Below, piece by piece: positions 33,452-42,484 of a stretch of 64,000 bases of DNA. The first letter of the stretch is position 1. Every line of letters begins with the position of its first letter. The DNA is from Candidatus Methanophagaceae archaeon. GTDB lineage: Archaea; Halobacteriota; Syntropharchaeia; Alkanophagales; Methanospirareceae. Both the position numbers and the translations under genes were made by a program. The notes beneath the pieces were generated by a model, which had not been told where the DNA came from, ran no database searches, and saw nothing but the letters and a program-made list of their open reading frames with translations. Location: the NCBI GenBank assembly GCA_003194435.1, contig PQXC01000009.1:18296-82295 (forward strand), read 5' to 3'.

Positions 33452-34340
33452 GCCCCCTTAGCTCTCGCAGTCGCTTCAACTGCTCGAACCTGTAAACGAA
33501 GAGATTTGTTATCGCTGCTATATTCCGCTTTGTGGTACAGACTGCCAGATAGCATTCCTTTGTATACATAAGCATGAACTCCTCCACCAGTTCCTTATCC
33601 ACTCGCTCGCCCCTGACATAATACTCAGGAACACGCAGGAATGTAATACCCCGTTCGCTGCTTAGCGGGGCTTCTGCGATGCTTAACTTCTCCATGGATA
33701 CCCGAATGAGGGTTCGGAGGTCGAGCGGTTTATGCCTCAGAAATGGCAGGATATAGCCAGCCAGTCCCTTCGTGAGCTCAGAAGCCCTTGATAGTGCTGC
33801 ATAGCCCGGCTCGTCACTGAACGAGATAATGCTTAATAGTCTGTCTATATTCATTGCCGCTGTTTTATCTCTCACTCCCGCCAGGATGTCCACGATACAC
33901 GATGCTATATATCGGTTATAACGTGGATAATACCGTTCGAAGTTTGGAAGATGCGCTATCCTCTGGTTATCAACAATTATGAAGCTATTGATATATTCTT
34001 TCAGCTTCTCCAGTGTATAGAACGCATTTATTAAGTTCTCGCTCTTCTGGCGCCGCATCGCAGGCAGAACACCAACAAACAGCGTTTTTATACCACACTC
34101 TGATAGCATTGCCGCTGCCCGGGATACCTCATCACCGTCATCGAGTTCTGAGATCACAAAAGCGAAATCAGCTCCCTTTTCTCGACTTATTCTCGACTTA
34201 TTCCACTCTTTATCACTCCTTAACCTGATTACAATCGGTTTATCCCGCCTTATCTCTTTGTACTCCAGCACTGAGTTGAGTATTGCAGTTCCTGAAGACC
34301 CTATTCCTATGAAGAGGTATGCCATACCGTTTAATACCAT
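33432..34340 (-). CDS. Degenerate FtsZ/tubulin-fold protein
   Basis: In this 302-aa soluble protein I see the layout of an FtsZ GTPase domain: a first strand and loop LFIGIGSSGTAILNSV (9-24), and strand TLFVGVLP (86-93) as in FtsZ TVAVVTKP. A helix NAFYTLEKLKEYINSF follows, then FIIVDNQRI (120-128) like FtsZ LIVIPNDRL, and helix NRYIASCIVDILAG like FtsZ H7. The place of the GGGTGTG loop instead reads ELDDGDEVSRAA (65-76), so GTP phosphate binding is probably lost. It is the first gene of the operon and may be a non-polymerising partner or cap of the 908-aa GTPase. The fold assignment is by eye. Confidence 0.6.
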   Translation of the reverse strand: MVLNGMAYLFIGIGSSGTAILNSVLEYKEIRRDKPIVIRLRSDKEWNKSRISREKGADFAFVISELDDGDEVSRAAAMLSECGIKTLFVGVLPAMRRQKSENLINAFYTLEKLKEYINSFIIVDNQRIAHLPNFERYYPRYNRYIASCIVDILAGVRDKTAAMNIDRLLSIISFSDEPGYAALSRASELTKGLAGYILPFLRHKPLDLRTLIRVSMEKLSIAEAPLSSERGITFLRVPEYYVRGERVDKELVEEFMLMYTKECYLAVCTTKRNIAAITNLFVYRFEQLKRLRELRGLAHEAI

Positions 34341-34374
34341 TTAAAATCTTATCGCATATACCATAAATATTGAG

Positions 34375-35352
34375 ATGAAAAGTGACAGCATAGCTATAAT
34401 GATGTCCAGGCTTATGCTCATGCTTATGCTTATATCTATACTGCTGCTGGGTTATACGCTACCGGTAGCAGGCTCGGACGAGCTAAAGAGGAGTTTGCTA
34501 CGCGATATAATATCAATGGATAAAACAGAGCTATTTAATAATTACGGCGAGCTGGCACTTGCAAAGGCGAAGACACAGGCAGTGATTCAGGGCATGCCTG
34601 GCTATGAAGTGACCGCGGAGACCAGAAACTGGGTGAACATCCTCATTGAGATTATCAATGACTTTGAAGCGATGACTGCCCTGAGCGAGAATAAAGAGCC
34701 ATCATATCATATAGGAGCAATCAGGAAAGCAGAAGCAATCAACAATTCTATATATGAGTTGAAGAGATACGAGACACCAGAAAGAGAGGGGATACCCATG
34801 CTTTTAGAACTCGCACTTAAGCGCTTTTACCGAAAAGAGGGGTTCTTCTTTCAGAATATCGCGGCTAACACAGGGGAGACAAGGTTGAAGATCGAATACG
34901 AATATATAAGTTCAAACGCATATGCATTGGGAGGGATGCCCAGTGACGCCACGCGAATGGAGTTCGAGGCGAGGCGCGATGAGCGCATATATAACAGGGA
35001 TATGAATCGAGCTAAGGAGTATATAAACGCCTCAGAACTACACCTGCACAAAGCCAAGAACTCCCGTTCTGCATTCTTCGGCGCTGCATTCATGCAGATA
35101 ATAAAAGCACGCGATTCGTTCGAGCAAGCGAAGGAGTTATATGAGAAGCATAAAGATAAAGAGCTGGAGAACGTGAAGGTAAGGGAAACAGAGATAGAAG
35201 CTGTTTACCGCAGATTGATGCTCGATACACTTGAGGTCGTTGCATTATATCTCATTGCCCTATCTTTAATTACTGGTATCCTATGGATGAAGTTCATGAG
35301 ATGGCATGGCGAGCTGGATGACACGATGCTGGGCGAGGAGCTCATTGAGTAA
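34375..35352 (+). CDS. Exported helical protein with C-terminal membrane anchor (tubulin-like locus)
   Basis: This 325-aa protein has a signal peptide (MMSRLMLMLMLISILLLGYT...). A largely helical extracytoplasmic domain of about 250 residues follows, then one transmembrane helix (about 282-302) and a short acidic tail (DDTMLGEELIE) inside. It is not a family I recognise. It is divergent from the degenerate FtsZ gene with 34 bp between starts and lies 28 bp before the next exported protein. Confidence 0.7.
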   Translation: MKSDSIAIMMSRLMLMLMLISILLLGYTLPVAGSDELKRSLLRDIISMDKTELFNNYGELALAKAKTQAVIQGMPGYEVTAETRNWVNILIEIINDFEAMTALSENKEPSYHIGAIRKAEAINNSIYELKRYETPEREGIPMLLELALKRFYRKEGFFFQNIAANTGETRLKIEYEYISSNAYALGGMPSDATRMEFEARRDERIYNRDMNRAKEYINASELHLHKAKNSRSAFFGAAFMQIIKARDSFEQAKELYEKHKDKELENVKVRETEIEAVYRRLMLDTLEVVALYLIALSLITGILWMKFMRWHGELDDTMLGEELIE

Positions 35353-35380
35353 CAGGATAAGGGGAAGGGATAAGGATAGG

Positions 35381-37831
35381 ATGGTGGATAAAACAATGAA
35401 AGGAAAAAACCGGATGATTGCTATTGCACTTCTGATATGCGCAGGTATGATAATGATAATTACTACATCCACAATAGAATGCGCCGGTGCATCATCTGCT
35501 ATTTCAGTAACTCCTTCTACTGTGAACATATTCTTCGATTCTCCCACAAAGGATACATTCACAGCAGACAGGACTGTGACAATAACCAATAACGGTGAAA
35601 ACGCAACCAATGTGAGTATCATACCAAGTTATGATTACATTATTATTACACCGCGTGAATTTACGCTTAACCGTGGTGAATCACATCAAATCACAATTGA
35701 AGCAGATAAAAGCGCAAAGGAAGGTTCATACCCTGTCCATATAAAAACCAATACTGATACCGAGACCAGTATCACCGTCAATATAATCTACTGTGCGAAG
35801 ATTACAGTGTCTACATCGCATATTGATTTTGGTGAGGTTGCCAGCGCCAGCACTGTATCAAAAGAGATTACTTTAAGCGAAGAGTACGGGTACAAAACCC
35901 TGAATGATGTGACAATAACACGAATTTCGGGCGAGAATGACTGGGTTAAACCATCCCCGAGCAGTGGTATCACCGTCTCATCATCCCAAAATAAACATAT
36001 TACATTCACACTCACGCCTGGACCACCAGATTACAGTAGACGCGATAACAGATATACGTGGAAGTTTAGCATTAAAAGTGGTAGCCGGTACGTAGAACCC
36101 GCTACAATAACAATCGAAGCCCGGATAATGAGACCGGCGAAGCTCGGTGAAGTAGCACACGCGAAAAAGTTGAATCTCAAATTCGATAAGCCACGGGGAA
36201 CCGTCATGGAGTATCACAGGTATACCTATCTGGCAATAAAGAACGAAGGCGATGAACCCATGACTGTAAGGATTACCCGCCCACCACCCTTAGGGGGCTA
36301 TATTCATGTGGATGCACCCGGTAAGGTTACTGTCGCCGGGAGGGATACCAAAGAACTCAAACTCCATATTACTGCACCATACGATGCACCTGAAGGCACT
36401 TATAAAGGTATATTACGTTTAGACGCTGGCAAGGCGGGTAAGGCTGATGTGGTCATAAGTGTAGTGGTGATATGGCCGGTGGATTTCAACATCTCGTCCT
36501 CTTCGCCCTATTTCTCATATCCGCCATTCTCTATAGACTTCGGCTCCTTACAACTGAAGGAACGGGGATATGAGCAGCGGAGGCTGAATCTCACACTTAC
36601 TGAGTACTATCGCTATAAGCCAGTCAGGAACTTGCGGCTCTCAACAGAGGGGGAATACAGCAACTGGTTAAAGGAGAGGCATGATTTCGCACTGATTCCA
36701 CCCGGAGAATCGAGGAATATCACTATTGTGATACAGCCGGGACTGGAAGCGGTACCTAAGCACTATTCCTGGACGTATTATCTCAGTGCGCGTGAGATAA
36801 GTGCCAAGCGAGTGCAGATAAGAGCGAAGATCGTGCCCCTGAATATCCCTGAGATGATTAAATACCTGGATGCATTCAGAGAAAGCCAGTTGCATCGGAG
36901 CTATCCCTCATCGGAATATATAATATCAAATGGGACAGAACTGCTGCAGGATATAGAGCGTAGCGAGATAGGAGTGGAGGACTGGCGTAAAATACCTGTG
37001 TTGGTAAGAGCAACACTATCCTTATTAGATGCTTTGAACGACAGTATTATACATAGTGCTAACAGAGATTATGACCATGCAGTTGAGAACTTATTGGCTG
37101 CTTCGGTCTCCACATCCACCATCAGCTCGAATTCATTACTGAATAATGACCGCATCTTTGGGTATGCAACCGAGATCGCAGCCAGCGCGGACAGGACAAC
37201 CCGGGATGTAGTGAGAGAAGAAGCGAAGATGCTTGAGTTACGTGCATGGAGTATAAAGAAAGCAGTAGAGCATGCCCGGAATGATATGAGCAAGTTAAAA
37301 GAGGATGAGAATGTGCTTGAATCCGCGTTGTGCTATCAACATGCTGCTACACTCTATGGACTGCTCAATGAGCGACAGAAGAGGCAGGAATGCATCTATG
37401 AGAAGTCCAAGATGATGGACTGGCATGATGAACTGGTTAGTGATGCAACAGACCTACGCATAAGGGCAGAGGGTATCATCTCAGATAGCAGAGAGAGAGA
37501 CCTCGTCAGAGTCTGGAACAGATATCTGCTCCTGAACCCTTATAATTATGACACCTTCTCCACCAGTTATGAAACCGCAGAGGGATACTTTGAGAGGGCA
37601 TCGCATAAATACAGGCTGGCAGGTGAGTCACTTCTATACCGGGATACCATATCCGAGTTGAAAGAATTGGAGGCAGAAATGAGCAGTATAATCTCTTTAT
37701 TCTTCTTTTCATGCATACTCTATGCCATCATCTTCTTATATGCGCTGAACCGGATAGTCTGTGGCACGATGGCGTATTTAAAAGATACTTACGAGCGAGA
37801 GATAGGGGACATCATGGTTAACGCAGGATAG
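35381..37831 (+). CDS. Large exported beta-sandwich protein with C-terminal membrane anchor (tubulin-like locus)
   Basis: The ORF track starts at 35306 inside the previous gene; ATG 35381 (MVDKTMKGKN) followed by a signal peptide is more likely and gives 816 aa. Two to three Ig/ASPM-like beta-sandwich domains are seen (residues about 40-130, 130-260, 270-370 and 375-500; for example VTITNNGENATNVSI and RGESHQITIEA). A helical region (about 510-760) and a transmembrane helix near 770-795 follow, then a short cytoplasmic tail. With the 325-aa partner it forms the outside part of the locus. Confidence 0.72.
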   Translation: MVDKTMKGKNRMIAIALLICAGMIMIITTSTIECAGASSAISVTPSTVNIFFDSPTKDTFTADRTVTITNNGENATNVSIIPSYDYIIITPREFTLNRGESHQITIEADKSAKEGSYPVHIKTNTDTETSITVNIIYCAKITVSTSHIDFGEVASASTVSKEITLSEEYGYKTLNDVTITRISGENDWVKPSPSSGITVSSSQNKHITFTLTPGPPDYSRRDNRYTWKFSIKSGSRYVEPATITIEARIMRPAKLGEVAHAKKLNLKFDKPRGTVMEYHRYTYLAIKNEGDEPMTVRITRPPPLGGYIHVDAPGKVTVAGRDTKELKLHITAPYDAPEGTYKGILRLDAGKAGKADVVISVVVIWPVDFNISSSSPYFSYPPFSIDFGSLQLKERGYEQRRLNLTLTEYYRYKPVRNLRLSTEGEYSNWLKERHDFALIPPGESRNITIVIQPGLEAVPKHYSWTYYLSAREISAKRVQIRAKIVPLNIPEMIKYLDAFRESQLHRSYPSSEYIISNGTELLQDIERSEIGVEDWRKIPVLVRATLSLLDALNDSIIHSANRDYDHAVENLLAASVSTSTISSNSLLNNDRIFGYATEIAASADRTTRDVVREEAKMLELRAWSIKKAVEHARNDMSKLKEDENVLESALCYQHAATLYGLLNERQKRQECIYEKSKMMDWHDELVSDATDLRIRAEGIISDSRERDLVRVWNRYLLLNPYNYDTFSTSYETAEGYFERASHKYRLAGESLLYRDTISELKELEAEMSSIISLFFFSCILYAIIFLYALNRIVCGTMAYLKDTYEREIGDIMVNAG

Positions 37832-37843
37832 GAATAAAAAAAC

Positions 37844-37862
37844 CTTTCTTTCAAAAAGAAAG
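37844..37862. terminator. Hairpin terminator-like element
   Basis: CTTTCTTT-CAA-AAAGAAAG is a perfect 8-bp stem 12 bases after the stop of the 816-aa gene. A similar but decayed sequence (CCCTTCTTTCAAAAAAGCTAAACC) follows spt4 at 23190-23214. Confidence 0.45.
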
Positions 37863-37920
37863 CTTTACCAAAGAAACATTATACTTCAGGTACTATAACG
37901 GGTAAAGCAAAAACAAAAAT

Positions 37921-37937
37921 CGAAAAGTTTTTAATAG
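37921..37937 (+). promoter_or_regulatory. BRE/TATA promoter of the tetraheme lipoprotein gene
   Basis: CGAAAAGTTTTTAATAG fits a BRE followed by a TATA box 32-48 bases before ATG 37969, giving a short leader with a GGTG ribosome-binding site. Confidence 0.5.
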
Positions 37938-37968
37938 TCAAGAGAGAATACGGATAACGTGGTGTAAA

Positions 37969-38529
37969 ATGAAGAAGAAGTTGGTAGTGGCTATTATTGC
38001 TGTGGCTTTAATAGGAGTAATGGCAGGCTGTGTGGAGAAACCAGAAGTGACGCCGCCGCCAGAGGCAACACCTACGGTGACACCAAAAGTAACACCAAAG
38101 GTGACACCTGCACCAACACCAGTGGAAGTGAAACCACAACTTCCGGTGAAGACGAGTTGTGATATGTGTCATAAGAGGGAATCAACAGCGAATTTAGAAG
38201 CGCACGTGAAAGGTGGACTGCTGGTAAATGGTAAACCTGGCTGTTTTGACTATGCGGGCAAGCCGAATCTTGCGAGTGGCTGTCATGGTCGTAAGAATGC
38301 CACTGTGCATACCGTTCACCCCTCAACAGTTGGATGTATAGTATGCCATGGCAAGATACCAAAGATACCGAAGAAAGGACCGGGAGGTACTACGTGTGAG
38401 GAATGTCACGGCTATCCTGAGCCATTAAAGCCGAGCAAAGGGAATCTCGTGAATATACATCTTTCAAGGGGTAAGGACTGCACAGTTTGCCATGTCGGGG
38501 AGATATCTCAGATACACGGTCTGAAGTGA
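37969..38529 (+). CDS. Tetraheme c-type cytochrome lipoprotein
   Basis: This 186-aa exported protein has a lipobox at VMAGC (Cys21), so it is probably lipid-anchored on the outer face of the membrane. A Pro/Thr-rich spacer (about 27-58) follows. Four canonical CxxCH haem sites are seen: CDMCH, CIVCH, CEECH and CTVCH. An extra Cys and a Cys-His (C-FDYAGKPNLASG-CH) might form an unusual CX12CH haem site. Several other His could be axial ligands. It likely carries electrons at the cell surface. Confidence 0.9.
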   Translation: MKKKLVVAIIAVALIGVMAGCVEKPEVTPPPEATPTVTPKVTPKVTPAPTPVEVKPQLPVKTSCDMCHKRESTANLEAHVKGGLLVNGKPGCFDYAGKPNLASGCHGRKNATVHTVHPSTVGCIVCHGKIPKIPKKGPGGTTCEECHGYPEPLKPSKGNLVNIHLSRGKDCTVCHVGEISQIHGLK

Positions 38530-38568
38530 ATTAGACCGTTCTCTCTCCCCTCTCCTTTTTTATTCAAT

Positions 38569-39726
38569 TCAAGAGATAAAAGAAGAGAGTATCTTGATCA
38601 GACTTATCTGGTGAGTGGCTATATCAAAGACGGAAGATATGAGTACTTTTTTGTTGTATAATCTTTCTTCATCTCCTGTGGATGTGAAGATGCCCCACAG
38701 CCCCCACAACCATTTATTCACACCGCCAAGAAGACTTAGACTTATCTTCCCAGCAGAAGAATTCTGCATCGTCATCGACGGCTGGACTTCGCTGCTCTCT
38801 TCAACATACAGGAACCTGATGATACTTGTCCCGGGGATAGTAATCTTATAGGTACCAGGAACCTTTTTGGTCACGTAGAAATGAATCGTCTTCGATTCCA
38901 TGTGGTCTAAGGTGACAGAAGTTTCTGCTTCTTTCTCTCCATTTATCACCAGTGCAATTTTTCCCGTTCCTCTCTCTCCTGCATTCCTCACAGTAACCGA
39001 TACCTTCACGGACTCGTTCGGCTTCACTGCGAATTTGTCTACCCACATGTCTATCACCTGGAACTTTGTACCACTGAGTACAGCTAACGGAGTGGCAATC
39101 GGAGCGGTAATCGTTTTTTTCCTCTCTTCTTTACTCACATGCGGGCGTACGGAAAACCTGATGCTCGTCATCTCCTCTAAAGAATCGGATAGGGGCTTCA
39201 AGACTCCTAAATCGTCTGCACCACTACCGGTCTCAAAGAAGTCGCGTAGATCGTCAAATTCACCTTTATTGAATATGCTCTTCAGCGTACCTGTCACCTC
39301 CACCATCCGCTCCAGTTCATCTATCCTCGCCTTGTCCAGACGATTATACGCGTATATCGTCAATTTATAATTGCCATACAGCCACCATGAAGGTATTTTC
39401 TTTGTATACACAACGTAGGCACCGCGATCATAGTCCCTTCGGGTCACTTCCATATCATCCATAGAGACCACATGATTCCGTGGATCCTCAATGACGAAGA
39501 AGAACTTGACAGCCACAAATCCATCATAATTCACGTCCTTCATCTCCGTATACACTTTAAGCGTGCTCCCCCGGGTAAGAGTGCTACTTGCAGGCACATA
39601 ATCATTAAAACCACGAACATCAGAGACAATCACTGCTTTCACAGCCGCTACAACAGAGACGGAAGAAGCAAGAAGCAATAACGAGATCAGCATTACTAAT
39701 ATTACTGATATACTTCTCCCTTTCAT
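38569..39726 (-). CDS. Exported protein with CARDB-like domain
   Basis: This 385-aa protein has a clear signal peptide (MKGRSISVILVMLISLLLLASS). Residues about 225-315 look like a CARDB-type beta-sandwich (KFAVKPNESVKVSVTVRNAGERGTGKI). The N-terminal 130 residues are also beta-rich. The C-terminus is weakly hydrophobic (about 330-385) but lacks a PGF-CTERM motif. The function is unknown. It converges on the tetraheme lipoprotein gene across 39 bp. Confidence 0.65.
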   Translation of the reverse strand: MKGRSISVILVMLISLLLLASSVSVVAAVKAVIVSDVRGFNDYVPASSTLTRGSTLKVYTEMKDVNYDGFVAVKFFFVIEDPRNHVVSMDDMEVTRRDYDRGAYVVYTKKIPSWWLYGNYKLTIYAYNRLDKARIDELERMVEVTGTLKSIFNKGEFDDLRDFFETGSGADDLGVLKPLSDSLEEMTSIRFSVRPHVSKEERKKTITAPIATPLAVLSGTKFQVIDMWVDKFAVKPNESVKVSVTVRNAGERGTGKIALVINGEKEAETSVTLDHMESKTIHFYVTKKVPGTYKITIPGTSIIRFLYVEESSEVQPSMTMQNSSAGKISLSLLGGVNKWLWGLWGIFTSTGDEERLYNKKVLISSVFDIATHQISLIKILSSFIS

Positions 39727-39801
39727 TTCTATATTTCCTTTATAGCCTAAACATATTTAAAATTTAAAAGCATAATAAGAATAGATAGTTATTTTGCACG
39801 A

Positions 39802-40602
39802 TTAGTGTGGGAGTTGCCCAAGGTCGAATTTCATACCATCGCGCGCCGCTATTACTTCCACACCCGTCTCCTCGCTTATCCGCTTCGCTATCTCCCAGGG
39901 CTTATTTCTCAGCATCGTCATGCCGAAATGTGTGAGAATCGCTACCTTTGGTCTCCTTATCTCTATTATCCGCCTCGCATCTTCCACACAGAGATGCTGT
40001 ACACCCTCTCTCCTCCTGTACATCGCTACGTTCATCACGAGCACCTGACCATCATAATAATCCTCCAGGCTCGGGAAATAGAGTGTATCGGAGATAAAAG
40101 AGACCTTTGTCCTTGTCTCTCCCTTCTCTTTTATGTTCAGTCCATAGGTCTCAACGCCATGAACATGCCTCTTCGGGGTGTTTATCTCCAGCTTACCGAT
40201 GGAATAAATCCCACCCTCACTCATCACTTCGATTCTTTGCAGAAGCCTTTTGTAATAATCCAGGACAACAGCATCACCACCATTTGTGATTGCATCCCTG
40301 GGACAGAGCAGTACCCCCCTGGGCTTGAATCCTCCCTCTGTCATCGCTTCTATCATCACATTCACATCATTTGAATGGTCTAAGTGCTTATGAGTCAGGA
40401 TGATGCCACGGAGCTTAGCAGGATTGATCTTCGGCTTCGCTGTTGCAAATCGCACCAATGTGCCGGGACCAGGGTCTATAAGGATATTCGTGCCCTTTAA
40501 AGAGAGAACAGTACCAGCCGAAGACCGTAACTGGGTTATCATGACGAACCTCGCACCCGCGGTACCAAGAAATCTTATCTCATCCCTATCCTTCGCTGTC
40601 AT
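39802..40602 (-). CDS. Metallo-beta-lactamase-fold hydrolase
   Basis: This 266-aa MBL-fold protein has metal-binding motif THKHLDHSND, further ligands in RHVHG, FISDT (Asp) and LTHFGM (His). It resembles the RNase Z/beta-CASP-free hydrolase group, but the substrate is not evident. It lies 9 bp upstream of nothing obvious and is separated from the ferredoxin gene by 9 bp on the same strand, so it may be the end of the GatB-TruD-ferredoxin run. Confidence 0.85.
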   Translation of the reverse strand: MTAKDRDEIRFLGTAGARFVMITQLRSSAGTVLSLKGTNILIDPGPGTLVRFATAKPKINPAKLRGIILTHKHLDHSNDVNVMIEAMTEGGFKPRGVLLCPRDAITNGGDAVVLDYYKRLLQRIEVMSEGGIYSIGKLEINTPKRHVHGVETYGLNIKEKGETRTKVSFISDTLYFPSLEDYYDGQVLVMNVAMYRRREGVQHLCVEDARRIIEIRRPKVAILTHFGMTMLRNKPWEIAKRISEETGVEVIAARDGMKFDLGQLPH

Positions 40603-40611
40603 CTGAGCTAA

Positions 40612-41025
40612 CTAATTAGTATCAGCCTCAACCAGGCTGATAGCGTTATGCACACAATAATCGGCGCATTCGCCACAATATCGGCAGACAATGGGCTTAT
40701 TCTTATCGTTATCCCAGAATATGGCGCCCAGAATGCATGATTGCGCACAAAGTCCGCAGCCTATGCATTTATACTCGTGGAATACCACCCCGCCCCCTTC
40801 TTTCCTCGCACTTAATGCGCCCGTGGGGCATACTTTTGCACACGGTGGGTTCTCACATGCACGACAGACGACGATAACAAAACCCCGCTCTATACCGCCT
40901 GCTGACCTCACTCTTATTGCCGAATCCATAAATCCGCCCTTGCCCACGCGCCGCGAACATGCAAACATGCATTCCATACAACCAATACATTTGTTAACAT
41001 CAACAGTTGCCAGCTTCTTCGCCAT
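40612..41025 (-). CDS. Four-cluster [4Fe-4S] ferredoxin (HycB/AOR-type electron-transfer subunit)
   Basis: This protein holds 16 cysteines in four groups: CIGCMECMFAC, CRACENPPCAKVC, CIGCGLCAQSC and CRYCGECADYC, giving four [4Fe-4S] clusters. Such proteins pass electrons for aldehyde ferredoxin oxidoreductases, hydrogenases and similar enzymes. The ORF track starts at 41070, but a TATA-like TTTTTATATATC (about 41050-41061) sits inside that extension. ATG 41025 (MAKKLATVDVNKC) gives a normal N-terminus and a leaderless transcript. No catalytic partner is adjacent. Confidence 0.87.
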   Translation of the reverse strand: MAKKLATVDVNKCIGCMECMFACSRRVGKGGFMDSAIRVRSAGGIERGFVIVVCRACENPPCAKVCPTGALSARKEGGGVVFHEYKCIGCGLCAQSCILGAIFWDNDKNKPIVCRYCGECADYCVHNAISLVEADTN

Positions 41026-41066
41026 TTTTGGTTTACGATAAAGATAAGCAGAAAGATATATAAAAA

Positions 41067-42419
41067 TCATATCTTCACCTTCATATATTCACGCAATACA
41101 ACAGTGGCATAAGAGCCCTTTGGCAGGAAGAAATTCAATTTCACTCGCTTGCAGCCGGGATTCATCTCGTCATCGCTGAGCTCTCGGCAGTTAACCTTCA
41201 CAGGTACTATAATTGGTCTCCTTGTTCCCTTGGAGCTCAATGCTGGCAGTACACTGAGCTTGAAATCAGAGAGTTCAATACCCTCAGCAGCCAGAACTTC
41301 ACGCTCTATTTCGCCCTCCAAACCCGCTCCCAACTCGGTTGCGAACCCAAATACCGGCGCGGTTACAAAAGCTCTACCTCGTTTTATCAGCCGATTAATC
41401 GCATCCACCTTCTCCTCTGTCACGCGCTCCAGCTTAGCCGGATCAGCGAATCCATGTTCATTGCGATAGCAGACAATATCACCGACGAGAGCCGCATTGA
41501 ATGGCTGCTGCCGATCCATGCTCAAGCTCATCATGCGCTTACTCAAGACGAGATTGAATAGATAAGCCTGATAGGCGTGTATGAAAAGCTTCTGCAGGTT
41601 CACGGGTAGTGCATTAAAGGCAGCGATATAATCGGATTCATTCAACTGTTCCGTGCTCTTCTTCACTTTCACCAGCTCGTTCAATATAGCTCGCTCGTAA
41701 CGAAGTGGCATTCGCTTCAAGCACTCTTTAAAATTGCCCTCGTGGCATAGCTGCCTCGCTTCTCTCACCTCTTCTCTTTCAGTCTCCTCTGGCGTGATAT
41801 ATGCGAGATATGTCATAACCGCACCCTTTACATCGCCCCTTATCAGCCTTTCACCGACAATATGCGTTATTGGACGGTTGATGCCGAATCGCTGAACGCC
41901 GAAGAAGTTTGGTATCCCACCCATAGCGTCTATCTCAGCCGAGATGGAATTTATCCTCTGTAGTATCTCGTCCTCACTGCCCTTTAGACCACGAATGGTA
42001 ATCTCAAACTCATTACCATAGAGGTCACCGAGTGATACGGGCTTATTTGAGCGCCCTATTATCCGCAATGACACATCTTTCAGTCTTATATGTGCGAGAT
42101 CATCATCCTTAATACCGCTGATACTGATCTTCTGTGTGGTAACGGCGAATTTATCTTTGGTGCCTGCGAATCCAATTCGTTTTCTGCTAATACCCAATCG
42201 CCTTGAGAGCTCTCTTATCACACTGTGGGTGTCCCAGTTATCCTTTTTGAGCTCAAGAATCAGGAATCTACCGGTATCGCCCTCCTCGCGATTGGTGACC
42301 TCACGAACAATGAAGTCAGAGGGCTTTTGCTTTATGATACCACCGATTCCGGCAGTTCGAGTGGCGTAAAACCAGATACCCAGACGTCTCTCCAGCTCGC
42401 TGACTGTGTGCATTCTCAT
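41067..42419 (-). CDS. truD: tRNA pseudouridine synthase TruD
   Basis: This 450-aa enzyme makes pseudouridine 13 in tRNA. The catalytic Asp is Asp89 in GFAGTKDKFAV. The C-terminal part contains the TruD insertion domain and conserved NYFG-like and NPxLP-like segments (here NFFGVQRFG). The length suits the archaeal TruD/Pus7 group. It follows gatB on the same strand. Confidence 0.94.
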   Translation of the reverse strand: MRMHTVSELERRLGIWFYATRTAGIGGIIKQKPSDFIVREVTNREEGDTGRFLILELKKDNWDTHSVIRELSRRLGISRKRIGFAGTKDKFAVTTQKISISGIKDDDLAHIRLKDVSLRIIGRSNKPVSLGDLYGNEFEITIRGLKGSEDEILQRINSISAEIDAMGGIPNFFGVQRFGINRPITHIVGERLIRGDVKGAVMTYLAYITPEETEREEVREARQLCHEGNFKECLKRMPLRYERAILNELVKVKKSTEQLNESDYIAAFNALPVNLQKLFIHAYQAYLFNLVLSKRMMSLSMDRQQPFNAALVGDIVCYRNEHGFADPAKLERVTEEKVDAINRLIKRGRAFVTAPVFGFATELGAGLEGEIEREVLAAEGIELSDFKLSVLPALSSKGTRRPIIVPVKVNCRELSDDEMNPGCKRVKLNFFLPKGSYATVVLREYMKVKI

Positions 42420-42484
42420 TCTATCACATTTGCAAAGTCAAAGTAAAAGTAGTAGTAGCACGCACAATTTAATCTCAACCGCGA

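Noticed and set aside
40612-41070. ATG 41070 as the ferredoxin start (ATGA overlap with truD)
   Set aside because: The added 15 residues are unlike ferredoxins, and a TATA-like element points to a leaderless start at 41025.
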